Assembly: GCA_934101865.1 (NCBI GenBank)
Contig: CAKOSA010000001.1
Span: 1-64,000 of the forward strand
Reading direction: 5' to 3'
DNA length: 64,000 nucleotides
DNA from: an uncultured Bacilli bacterium
GTDB lineage: Bacteria > Bacillota_I > Bacilli_A > RF39 > UBA660
In this document: piece after piece, positions 28,506 through 36,125 of the stretch
How positions within the stretch are numbered: the stretch's first letter is position 1
Layout of the letters: every line of letters starts with the position of its first letter
Made by a program: the position numbers and the translations under genes
The notes under the pieces: model-generated
Told to the model about the DNA's origin: nothing
The model's input: only the letters and a program-made list of their open reading frames with translations
Databases searched by the model: none

Positions 28506-29048
28506 ATGAATAGACAGTACATAAGAATAAATGAAAAAGAAATATTAGTAACCAATGAAAACGGAAAAATAACCCGAAGAAACTATGAAGAAGGCATAGA
28601 CAAAAAACTAGATAACGAAAATAAAGAAGAAATCATAAATGCCTTTGCCCACGAGCTAACAAACGATAAAGAAAACATTACATCATTTACGGAGGAAATA
28701 AAAACCGCCCGTAAAATAGTAATGATAGTTCTAGCCCTCCTTGCCGGAACCCTCGCTACCCTAAATATAAACGGAGTAATATTAAATCCCATAAGCACGG
28801 TAATAGCCCTCCTTGCTATACCACCAGTAACCACCATATTTACCAGTATAAATAAAAAATACATAAACAATATCGATAGTGCCTTAGAATGCCTAGAAAA
28901 CCTAAGACAAGAAATAGATAAGGAAAAAACCATTACCAAAAGTGAAAAAGGTATCATAAGTCTTGATATAGAAGAGTATGTCGACAAAGTCGAAGATGCC
29001 CTAATGGAAAACAAAAACAAGCCCAAAACCAAGGTTCGCAAGAAATAA
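28506..29048 (+). CDS. Membrane protein with a helical hairpin
   Basis: Unrecognised 180-aa protein. A charged N-terminal 65 residues and a charged C-terminal 65 residues flank a two-span hairpin (about 70-87 and 91-112), so both ends probably face the cytoplasm. The C-terminus is Lys-rich (KPKTKVRKK), possibly for nucleic acid or membrane surface contact. Starts 3 nt after tsaC with SD GAAAGGAAA; likely co-transcribed. Confidence 0.65.
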   Translation: MNRQYIRINEKEILVTNENGKITRRNYEEGIDKKLDNENKEEIINAFAHELTNDKENITSFTEEIKTARKIVMIVLALLAGTLATLNINGVILNPISTVIALLAIPPVTTIFTSINKKYINNIDSALECLENLRQEIDKEKTITKSEKGIISLDIEEYVDKVEDALMENKNKPKTKVRKK

Positions 29049-29051
29049 ACC

Positions 29052-29080
29052 TTTACAAACCCCTATATTTTATGTATAAT
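29052..29080 (+). promoter_or_regulatory. Promoter of the 29099 gene
   Basis: TTTACA (29052-29057), 17 bp, TATAAT (29075-29080), TG upstream. Confidence 0.75.
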
Positions 29081-29098
29081 TAGAGTGGAGGAAAAATT

Positions 29099-29611
29099 AT
29101 GGGAAGAGAACAAAGACGAAAATATGCTAAAAAATACGGTAAACAGCCTGAGCCCGCCGTTGTTACCGACGATAAAAGTTTCAAAAAATATATCAAAATA
29201 GTAGTAGTAGTTCTGCTCGTTGTAGGTGTTTTCTATTTGCTGTCAGCTACGCTAATCACTAAGGAGCTTGGCACTACAAAGAAAGAGAGCAATACCGAAA
29301 CCAAGGTTGATAATACAATCCTTGCTAAAAACAGTCTAAGACAAACCGACGAAACATACTATGTATACTACTATGACTTTAATAACAAACTAACCGATAT
29401 TGAAAACAATATAAGCAAACTAGAAAATAAAGTATATAGAGTAAATACATCTGATGCCCTAAACTCAAACTTCGTAAGCGAGGAAAGCAACCCTAACGCT
29501 AAAAATTTAGAAGAAATAAAAGTAAAAGCCCCAACCCTAATAAAAGTAGAAAACGGAACTATATTAGAATACTACGAAACCGAAGATAATATACTATTAT
29601 ATCTAAACTAG
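29099..29611 (+). CDS. Membrane-anchored, thioredoxin-like fold protein lacking Cys
   Basis: A 170-aa protein with basic N-terminus (MGREQRRKYAKKYGK), one span at 35-55 and an outside domain. The order YYVYYYD strand, NKLTDIENNISKLEN helix, KVYRVNT strand, then APTLIKVENGTILEYYE (Pro before a strand, like thioredoxin cis-Pro) suggests a thioredoxin fold. There is no CxxC or any Cys, so it is not a redox enzyme. Assignment of the fold is inference. It may be a partner or chaperone. Leads a short operon with the HAD phosphatase. Confidence 0.65.
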   Translation: MGREQRRKYAKKYGKQPEPAVVTDDKSFKKYIKIVVVVLLVVGVFYLLSATLITKELGTTKKESNTETKVDNTILAKNSLRQTDETYYVYYYDFNNKLTDIENNISKLENKVYRVNTSDALNSNFVSEESNPNAKNLEEIKVKAPTLIKVENGTILEYYETEDNILLYLN

Positions 29612-29633
29612 TAAAGAAAAGGAGGCACAACGT

Positions 29634-30227
29634 ATGAATTTATATATAGATTGTGACGGAGTAATACTAAATACCATAATAATATCATATCGCAAATTAC
29701 GTAAGTTAGGCTACCTAGATGAAAACTATAAACAAATAAAAGAATATGCTGACGAAATAAGAGGCTACTATGCAACCATCGATTGGAGCGAACTATTAAA
29801 AGAAGCTGACGAAATAAATAATAGCATAAGTGCCATAAGAAAAATAGTAGATAGCGGTAAATTTCAAAATGTCCAAATACTAACCCATATCAATTCAGCA
29901 GGGGAGGGTGTAGTAAAAAAAGAATATTTTGAAAAACTATTACCCGATGTTCCCGTAAGACTAGTAGCTAAGCACGTCTCTAAGGCTGATGCTGTTGACC
30001 CAACCAACTCTATTCTAATTGATGACCACTCTCCCAACTTAGTAGACTTCGAAGAAAAAGGCGGTCTTGGAATAAAGTTTGACGAAGATAAAACCGAAGA
30101 TTATAGGTCTCATATTCAAAATGGCAAAACTTATGAATTTCTAACTATTAACAATTTAGAAGATATTTTAAACATTAACTTTGAACTAAATAAACCTAGT
30201 GTTAAAGTAAAACAGAAAACCTTTTAG
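29634..30227 (+). CDS. HAD superfamily phosphatase, 5'-nucleotidase-like
   Basis: A 197-aa haloacid dehalogenase-type hydrolase. Motif I is DCDGV (Asp6, Asp8) at the N-terminus; motif II is in ILTHI with Thr; the acidic motif IV is ILIDDHSPN near residue 123. The arrangement resembles small 5'(3')-deoxyribonucleotidases or the NT5C-like family. Substrate unknown. SD AAGGAGG. Its last codons form a hairpin that also contains the ribosome site of the following Fic gene. Confidence 0.8.
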   Translation: MNLYIDCDGVILNTIIISYRKLRKLGYLDENYKQIKEYADEIRGYYATIDWSELLKEADEINNSISAIRKIVDSGKFQNVQILTHINSAGEGVVKKEYFEKLLPDVPVRLVAKHVSKADAVDPTNSILIDDHSPNLVDFEEKGGLGIKFDEDKTEDYRSHIQNGKTYEFLTINNLEDILNINFELNKPSVKVKQKTF

Positions 30228-30237
30228 GAGGTTTTTT
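30216..30237 (+). terminator. Terminator-like hairpin covering the Fic ribosome binding site
   Basis: AAAACCT (30216-30222) pairs with AGGTTTT (30229-30235), loop TTTAGG, T-run to 30237. The AGGAGG used by the next gene (30226-30231) lies partly in the right arm, so the hairpin could stop transcription or hide the site. Confidence 0.6.
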
Positions 30238-30244
30238 ATTTGAA

Positions 30245-30964
30245 ATGAAGGTGAATATTATTAATGTATACAAAGAATTAATAAAAAAAGAAAATATATA
30301 CAACTATACAAATATAACTATTTCTTATAATTCCAGTAAAATAGAAAATAGTTCTCTTTCTCTTGACGAAACCAAAGAAATATATTACACTCCTTTTCTA
30401 ACCACTACTACTAATAAAGTAATTAACCTAGATGACCTTATCGAAATGAAAAATCATTTCAAACTATTTGATTATTGCCTAAGCATAGTAGATGCCCCTC
30501 TAACCAAAGAAATAATAATAGAGATGAATAAAATACTAAAAAGAAATACAAGTGATGAAGACAATCCCCGTTACAACGTCGGTGGCTTTAAAACCATTCC
30601 CAATGTAATAGGAATAATAAATGTCATTCACACATCATCTCCCGAAGACGTTGAAAAAGACCTAGATAACTTACTAAAAAGTTATCATAATAAACAAACA
30701 ATAACCCTTGAAGACATAATATATTTTCACTACAATTTTGAAAAAATACATCCCTTTGGTTATGGAAATGGCCGTGTAGGCCGTATGATAATGTTTAAAG
30801 AATGCCTAAAAAACAATATAATGCCCTTTATCGTCCTAGATAAAGACAAACCTTATTATATGAGAGGACTAAAAAATTATAATGAAGATAAAATGTTCCT
30901 CATAGATACCATAAAATATGAACAAGACCTATACAAAAAAATAGTAACAGAAATGATAAACTAA
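30245..30964 (+). CDS. Fic family protein
   Basis: A 239-aa Fic domain protein, potentially an AMP or other nucleotidyl transferase to target proteins. The motif is HPFGYGNGR (169-177); the usual Asp/Glu that holds Mg is Tyr173, but catalytic His169, Phe and GNGR remain. An inhibitory-helix motif Ser30-x3-Glu34-Asn35 lies near the N-terminus (class II). FKECLKNNIMPFIVLD and the C-terminal LKNYNEDKMFLIDTIK follow the family. SD AGGAGG is 13 nt upstream, unusually far, and inside a hairpin. Confidence 0.88.
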   Translation: MKVNIINVYKELIKKENIYNYTNITISYNSSKIENSSLSLDETKEIYYTPFLTTTTNKVINLDDLIEMKNHFKLFDYCLSIVDAPLTKEIIIEMNKILKRNTSDEDNPRYNVGGFKTIPNVIGIINVIHTSSPEDVEKDLDNLLKSYHNKQTITLEDIIYFHYNFEKIHPFGYGNGRVGRMIMFKECLKNNIMPFIVLDKDKPYYMRGLKNYNEDKMFLIDTIKYEQDLYKKIVTEMIN

Positions 30965-30976
30965 ATAAATAACCAT

Positions 30977-31019
30977 AATATTAGTTACTTAGTATCTTCT
31001 AAATAACTAATATTTTTTT
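30977..31019 (+). terminator. Intrinsic terminator after Fic gene
   Basis: AATATTAGTTA (30977-30987) pairs perfectly with TAACTAATATT (31004-31014), T-run to 31019. Confidence 0.85.
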
Positions 31020-31029
31020 AAATTTTAGG

Positions 31030-31058
31030 TTTACATTTCTACTTTTATATGCTAAAAT
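31030..31058 (+). promoter_or_regulatory. Promoter of XRE-ImmA/PIN pair
   Basis: TTTACA (31030-31035), 17 bp, TAAAAT (31053-31058) with TGC upstream (extended -10). Confidence 0.75.
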
Positions 31059-31077
31059 ATAAACAAAGGAGGAAACT

Positions 31078-32115
31078 ATGGATAAAATAGGAAAAAATTT
31101 AAAAAAAATAAGATTACTAAAAAATCTTTCCCTTAAAGAGGCTGGCCAACTATTAGGAATGAGTGCCACCGCCATAAACAAATACGAAAAAGGATATTTA
31201 ATACCAAACTCATCAAAAGTAATAGAATTTGCCAATGCCTATAACGTAAATTGTATCGATATACTAAGAGTATACGAAGAACCAGAGTTAAAGTTTACAT
31301 CATTTAAAAAGAATGAAAAATTAACCGAGAAAAAATTAGAAGTTTTAAAAATGGTAATACAAGAAGAAGTAGCAAAATATTTAGAAGTCATAGAATTAAA
31401 CTCAATAACTGCCCAAAATATCTCTCTAAGGAAATACAAATGTAGTACACTAGAAGATGCTGAACAAGCCTCTAACAAATTTAGAGAACACATAAAACTA
31501 TCAAGCAAATATCCCATATCAGATTTAATAAGCATCCTTGAAAACCTAGGAATACTCATAATTGAACTAGAAGATAAAAATAACTACTATGAAGGGTTTG
31601 AAGGCTTTAGCGAAGTCGTAAACAACATACCCATTATAGTTATGAAAGAAAACAGAACTGATGTCTGTAAATACAGATATACCTTAGCTCACGAACTTGC
31701 CCATCTAATTCTTAAAATAGAAAATCCCCAAGTTAACGAAGAAAAACTATGTGATAGGTTTGCTAGCAGTTTACTTATGCCCAAAGAAGCCGTAATAAAC
31801 GAATTTGGAAATAATAGAAGAAACATAAGCATTTATGAACTAGTAGTCTTTAAAATAGAATATAAAGTAAATTATAAAGATATAATAACAAGACTAAAAG
31901 AACTAAACATAATAACAGAATACCTATATAAAAAATTAAGTACAAGTCATATTATAGATGAAGGAATAACCTTCCAACCCGAAGTATCACATCAGTTTAA
32001 AAAACTAGTTCATAAATTAGAAACTGATGATATAATAACAATAAATAAAGCCTGTGAACTATTAGGAACTACTCCCAATGAATATAACCGAGAAAATAAT
32101 AATTACAGATATTAA
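31078..32115 (+). CDS. XRE regulator with ImmA/IrrE-type metallopeptidase domain (antitoxin-like)
   Basis: A 345-aa fusion. HTH_3 covers residues 5-66 (SLKEAGQLLGMSATAINKYE). A COG2856-type zinc peptidase follows: HELAH (205-209) with the third ligand in EKLCDRFASSLLMP (Asp226 region). A C-terminal helical tail overlaps the next gene by 38 nt. XRE-COG2856 proteins occur as antitoxin partners of PIN toxins and as cleavable-repressor proteases; the PIN-like gene next door supports a toxin-antitoxin module. SD AAAGGAGG. Confidence 0.9.
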   Translation: MDKIGKNLKKIRLLKNLSLKEAGQLLGMSATAINKYEKGYLIPNSSKVIEFANAYNVNCIDILRVYEEPELKFTSFKKNEKLTEKKLEVLKMVIQEEVAKYLEVIELNSITAQNISLRKYKCSTLEDAEQASNKFREHIKLSSKYPISDLISILENLGILIIELEDKNNYYEGFEGFSEVVNNIPIIVMKENRTDVCKYRYTLAHELAHLILKIENPQVNEEKLCDRFASSLLMPKEAVINEFGNNRRNISIYELVVFKIEYKVNYKDIITRLKELNIITEYLYKKLSTSHIIDEGITFQPEVSHQFKKLVHKLETDDIITINKACELLGTTPNEYNRENNNYRY

Positions 32116-32596
32116 CATAATTACCGATTTAGACAACGCAGGCATTTTAGAAGAATTTATAACCATAAAAAACGTATACGTAAGTGATTTAATAAAAACA
32201 GATGAACTAAATCAAAAAACTGGTAATATAAATACAATCAAAAAGGCCAAAGTAATAAGTGCCACCGACAAGCAAGTTTTAGAAGCAGTAAACTTATCGC
32301 TTATAAATAAAAAGTTATCAATGTACGATTTATTAAATTATGTGTTAGCTAGGGACAATAATTGCATTTTAGCAACGGGTGATAATAGATTAAAACAATA
32401 TGCAGAATTAAATGATGTCGAAGTAATAAGAACTCTAAAAATAATAAAATTAATGACAACGCACAGTATAATATCCAAAGAAGTTGCTATTATCTCTTGT
32501 CAAAAACTAAAAGAAAATCCAAGGACAAGAATACCCATTAACAGCATAGAACAAGTAATCATTTCCTTAACCGAAGAATTAACATCAATTAGCTAA
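32078..32596 (+). CDS. PIN-like domain protein (putative toxin ribonuclease)
   Basis: A 172-aa protein with a PIN-like pattern: Asp11 in ITDINI, Asp84 in SMYDLLNYVLARD and Asp102 in LATGDNRLKQYA, matching the spaced acidic residues of PIN nucleases. The last 50 residues are a helical extension. It starts inside the antitoxin-like gene, so translation is coupled. Predicted to cut RNA and be held in check by the XRE-ImmA protein; function inferred from arrangement. Confidence 0.75.
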   Translation: MNITEKIIITDINIITDLDNAGILEEFITIKNVYVSDLIKTDELNQKTGNINTIKKAKVISATDKQVLEAVNLSLINKKLSMYDLLNYVLARDNNCILATGDNRLKQYAELNDVEVIRTLKIIKLMTTHSIISKEVAIISCQKLKENPRTRIPINSIEQVIISLTEELTSIS

Positions 32597-32658
32597 CAAA
32601 ATAACTACCACCCATTTTATCAGTTGACCCTCAATCCCAAAAAACTTTCCATTTTTAG

Positions 32659-32687
32659 TTTACAAAAAAACATAAATATGATATATT
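32659..32687 (+). promoter_or_regulatory. Promoter of surface-protein A operon
   Basis: TTTACA (32659-32664), 17 bp, TATATT (32682-32687) with TGA upstream. Confidence 0.7.
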
Positions 32688-32710
32688 AAATATAGACAGT
32701 AGGTGAGTTT

Positions 32711-33025
32711 ATGAGAAGTTTTTTTAGTGCCCTATGGCGCCTTGGAATATATGTCCTCTTAATAGTAATACTATACATCGTAATCATATACAAAGTAAAA
32801 TACGAAGGAATAGAAGACCCCACTAAATACCTCTATTTCTATAAATGCAGTGGCAATATCTGCACCACCAGTGAAACCATAACAAACTACCTCTCTAAGT
32901 ACGAATGTGATAAAACATGCCCTATAGTAATAGAGTTCCAAGAAAACAGTAAAGTAGAACTCCAACACAATAACTCCATATTCACCTATAACTATGAAAA
33001 GGGAGAAATAATAAATGAAGAATAA
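32711..33025 (+). CDS. Small anchored protein with four Cys
   Basis: Unrecognised 104-aa protein: span at about 9-28, then an outside domain YLYFYKCSGNICTTSE and YECDKTCPIVIEF, with Cys arranged as CxxxxC and CxxxC, likely disulfides. It overlaps the start of surface protein A by 11 nt, so the pair is translationally coupled and it may act as its partner or minor subunit. SD TAGGTGAG. Confidence 0.75.
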   Translation: MRSFFSALWRLGIYVLLIVILYIVIIYKVKYEGIEDPTKYLYFYKCSGNICTTSETITNYLSKYECDKTCPIVIEFQENSKVELQHNNSIFTYNYEKGEIINEE

Positions 33026-34541
33026 AAGAAAAAATATAATAATACTATTAATATTAATACTCCTATTAACCCTAGGAATAGGCATAACCTATGCCATCTT
33101 TAAATGGACTAGTTCTAACTCTGATATAACCTTTAATATTGAAGGCTGTTATGTAACCTATGATGCCGGAGGAGATATAACAGGAGCATCCCTAGGTCCA
33201 GCCCTATCCAAAGATGATACCAATAATGTACTATCCAAAAAAATAACCCTATCCCCAGAATGTAGTGGAGTAACAGCCAATCTTACCCTAAAAGTAAATG
33301 AGATAGCACCTGAACTAAAAAACACTTCCTTTATATGGTCCCTATATGAAGGAAATACCAAAGTATCAAATGGTAACTTCGCTGATGCAACTACTAATAA
33401 AGTATACACTCTTCTAAGTACTAAAACCCTAACAGAAAAAACTACTACAACTTATGCCCTCTATATCTATATAGATGGAACTGTCGATAATGATAGTAGT
33501 ATGGGTGGTAAAAGTTTTAAGTTTACACTTGGAGCAAGTGGAGAGAATGCACTGCGTAAGGAGCCACCTGCTAACTTTGTAGAGGAGTTAGATGACGGAA
33601 CTACTGGTGATAGCGGAAGTGGGGTGTACAAAGTACAGCATAGCGCTATTGCGAGTGGTGGTAGTGCAACAGGTAGTGAAATACCAGCCGTAACTGATTA
33701 TAGATATTATGGACCTAATCCTAATAATTATATATGTTTAGATATGGAAGGTGGTAGTACTTGTCCTGATAAACATTTATATAGAATAATAGGAAGTATC
33801 TATGAAGAATTAGAAAATACTAAGAGAATAAAGGTAATAAAGGCAACACCTCTTACAGATGGAAATACAACAACCTATTATTGGAATAGTGACGATAATA
33901 ATATTTGGGCTACTATTACTAGTGGTAATTATAGTAATAGTTTAACAAGTGGAGCAAGTTTAATGAAACTCTTAAATAGTGGGGCATGGTGGAATGGAAC
34001 AAGTGCTAGTTATCATACTGAGGAGAATCCGATGGGAACTACAGTTAATTTTGCTAATTATAAATTAAGTGATAAGGCAAAGAGTTATATAACTACAAGT
34101 AGATATTATTTAGGAGGAGATAGAACAGCAAATGGAGTGATGACTAATGAATTCTACGCTTATGAAAGGGGGACTACTAGGTATGGTACGAATAGACCAT
34201 TATATTGGGATGGAATGGTAGGACTTATGTATCCAAGTGATTATGGGTATGCGGCTGGTAATACTTGTGTAACGGAGACTAACTTAAGTTATTTTGCAGG
34301 GGGATATGAAAAAGAATGTATGAATAAGGATTGGCTTTATATTTCAAAGACTGATCAGTGGTTAATGTCACCTGTTTCGGGCGATTCCTACTGTGCTTTT
34401 AGCATTACCTCGAGAGGCGACATTGCTAACGGCTACTATTCCACAGATGCTACTTCAGTCCGTCCCACCTTCTACCTCAAATCAGACATCTCCATAACTG
34501 ACGGAGAAGGAACTGAGACTAATCCCTACATCCTATCCTAA
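33015..34541 (+). CDS. Surface protein A: SipW/TasA-like leader with hypervariable lectin-like C-terminus
   Basis: A 508-aa exported protein. N-terminal hydrophobic segment (about 9-27) is followed by TYAIFKWTSSNSDITF, like SipW-processed TasA-type proteins. A beta-rich middle leads to a core shared with the protein at 49137 (DDGTTGDSGSGVYKV, TDYRYYG, NNYICLDMEG, RIIGSIYEE, GLMYPSDYGYAAGN, KDWLY). The C-terminus resembles DUF6273/C-type-lectin-like domains: QWLMSPVSGDSYCAF, then SVRPTFYLKSDISITDG. DNA at about 34371-34482 is GC-rich and A-poor compared with the gene. Candidate diversity-generating retroelement target; could also be an ordinary fast-evolving adhesin. No sortase motif. Confidence 0.75.
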   Translation: MKNKRKNIIILLILILLLTLGIGITYAIFKWTSSNSDITFNIEGCYVTYDAGGDITGASLGPALSKDDTNNVLSKKITLSPECSGVTANLTLKVNEIAPELKNTSFIWSLYEGNTKVSNGNFADATTNKVYTLLSTKTLTEKTTTTYALYIYIDGTVDNDSSMGGKSFKFTLGASGENALRKEPPANFVEELDDGTTGDSGSGVYKVQHSAIASGGSATGSEIPAVTDYRYYGPNPNNYICLDMEGGSTCPDKHLYRIIGSIYEELENTKRIKVIKATPLTDGNTTTYYWNSDDNNIWATITSGNYSNSLTSGASLMKLLNSGAWWNGTSASYHTEENPMGTTVNFANYKLSDKAKSYITTSRYYLGGDRTANGVMTNEFYAYERGTTRYGTNRPLYWDGMVGLMYPSDYGYAAGNTCVTETNLSYFAGGYEKECMNKDWLYISKTDQWLMSPVSGDSYCAFSITSRGDIANGYYSTDATSVRPTFYLKSDISITDGEGTETNPYILS

Positions 34542-34633
34542 TACATACATATAATACATATACATACAACCCAATATGGTACTAACCCATACCCCCTCTA
34601 ACATACACTATTAATAAGAAAGAAAGTGATACT

Positions 34634-35248
34634 ATGCTAAAAAATATCTTCCTTGATGTATTTAGTGATACGTGGCCTACAATCCTAATAGCCGTCGTAA
34701 TAGCCGTATCACTAAGACTAGCATATCTCCTAAAAGGACATAAAAAAATAATACTCTATAAAGAACTCCTAATGCTTATATTCATAATCTATGCTCTCTG
34801 TCTTTTCCATGTTGTAACCTATCAAGATGTGAACTTTGGTACCAATAACTTTATTCCCTTTAAAGAGATATTTCGCTACGATTTAGGTACCCCCAAGTTT
34901 ATAAAAAACATAATAGGGAATATAATAATGTTTATTCCCTTTGGGTTCTTCGCATCCTATTTCCTCAAAAGTAAAAAGATAGGTATCCCCTTAATACTAA
35001 CCATAATATTAACCACCACTATAGAAACAGTCCAGTACTATATAGGAAGAGTATTCGATATAGACGATATCATCCTAAATATAGTAGGAGGAATACTAGG
35101 CTATCTCCTCTTTATAACAATGGACTTTCTTCAAAATAAAATACCAGGATTAAAAAATAATCACATCTTAAACTTGCTAATTATCATAATAATTGTTATA
35201 ATAGTCATATACGGGTTCGATATAAATATATTCGGACTATACGGATAG
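34634..35248 (+). CDS. VanZ family membrane protein
   Basis: A 204-aa membrane protein with about five spans. GNIIMFIPFGFFASY and IETVQYYIGRVFDIDDIILNIVGG are the VanZ signature (conserved Pro-Phe-Gly, Glu-x2-Q and DxxDxxxN). VanZ-like proteins affect teicoplanin or lipoglycopeptide susceptibility in some bacteria; cellular role here unknown. SD AAGAAAGTGAT. It is 10 nt upstream of ybeY. Confidence 0.88.
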   Translation: MLKNIFLDVFSDTWPTILIAVVIAVSLRLAYLLKGHKKIILYKELLMLIFIIYALCLFHVVTYQDVNFGTNNFIPFKEIFRYDLGTPKFIKNIIGNIIMFIPFGFFASYFLKSKKIGIPLILTIILTTTIETVQYYIGRVFDIDDIILNIVGGILGYLLFITMDFLQNKIPGLKNNHILNLLIIIIIVIIVIYGFDINIFGLYG

Positions 35249-35258
35249 GGGGGATAAA

Positions 35259-35702
35259 ATGTACGATGTAATAAACAATTACGGAAAAGAAATAGAAAAC
35301 TATGAAGAAATAGAAAAATATATAGAATACCTCGTCAAAGAACTAAACCTAGATAACTGTATGTTTAATATCATCTTTATAACCAATAAAGAAATCCATA
35401 AAATAAATAAAGAATATAGAAAAGTAGATAGACCAACAGATGTCATATCCTTTGCCCTTGAAGACAATAAAGATATCGAATACAAAGACTTTAGACTACT
35501 AGGAGATATCTATATATCCGTAGATAGAGCCATAGAACAAGCAAGAGATTATAACCACTCCCTAAAAAGAGAACTATGCTTCCTATCAACCCACGGTATC
35601 CTTCATCTTCTCGGATATGATCACCAAACAAAAAAAGAAGAAGAAATAATGTTTACTAAACAAAAGGAGCTATTAGAAAAATATGGAATACAAAGGAACT
35701 AA
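35259..35702 (+). CDS. ybeY: Endoribonuclease YbeY (rRNA maturation factor)
   Basis: Zinc RNase for 16S rRNA 3'-end processing and ribosome quality control, 147 aa. DVISFAL and the zinc motif HGILHLLGYDH (H3xH5xH) near residue 112 are conserved. It overlaps dgkA by 20 nt, the common ybeY-dgkA arrangement; phoH before and era after are not found here. Confidence 0.95.
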   Translation: MYDVINNYGKEIENYEEIEKYIEYLVKELNLDNCMFNIIFITNKEIHKINKEYRKVDRPTDVISFALEDNKDIEYKDFRLLGDIYISVDRAIEQARDYNHSLKRELCFLSTHGILHLLGYDHQTKKEEEIMFTKQKELLEKYGIQRN

Positions 35703-36063
35703 AAAAAGAACATTTAAAAACAGTGTTAAAGATTGCCTTGATGGCATAAACTTTGTTCTAAGTAATGAAAGAAATTTTGTAAGAGAAATAATAATGGGAA
35801 TGATAGCCCTTACGCTATGCGTGTTTTTAGAAGTATCCCCTTATGAATACATAACAATCCTATTACTAATCTGTTTTGTCCTCATAATGGAACTAATAAA
35901 CACTGCCTTAGAGAAAGTAGTAGACCTATATACAACCCAGTATAACGAACTAGCCAAGATAATAAAGAATGTCTCCGCTGCCTCTGTCTTAATAATGTGT
36001 ACATTCTCAGCAATAATAGGAATAATAATCTTTTTACCAAAAATACTCAATATTATTAGATAA
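35683..36063 (+). CDS. dgkA: Diacylglycerol/undecaprenol kinase (DgkA family)
   Basis: Small integral membrane kinase of 126 aa with three spans. The active-site stretch is ELINTALEKVVDLY near residue 70, and AKIIKNVSAASVLI forms the second conserved block (usually AKDxAxxAV). In Gram-positives these mostly phosphorylate undecaprenol for cell wall synthesis. N-terminal KKRTFKNSVKDCLDGINF matches the family. Confidence 0.92.
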   Translation: MEYKGTKKRTFKNSVKDCLDGINFVLSNERNFVREIIMGMIALTLCVFLEVSPYEYITILLLICFVLIMELINTALEKVVDLYTTQYNELAKIIKNVSAASVLIMCTFSAIIGIIIFLPKILNIIR

Positions 36064-36080
36064 CCTCTAATAATATTTTA
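36049..36080 (+). terminator. Intrinsic terminator of ybeY-dgkA
   Basis: AATATTATTAGA (36049-36060) and TCTAATAATATT (36066-36077) form a perfect 12-bp stem with a 5-nt loop, then T residues. Confidence 0.75.
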
Positions 36081-36125
36081 TCATAAATAAAACTTGCTTT
36101 AATCAATATTTAGTAAGGAGAAAAT

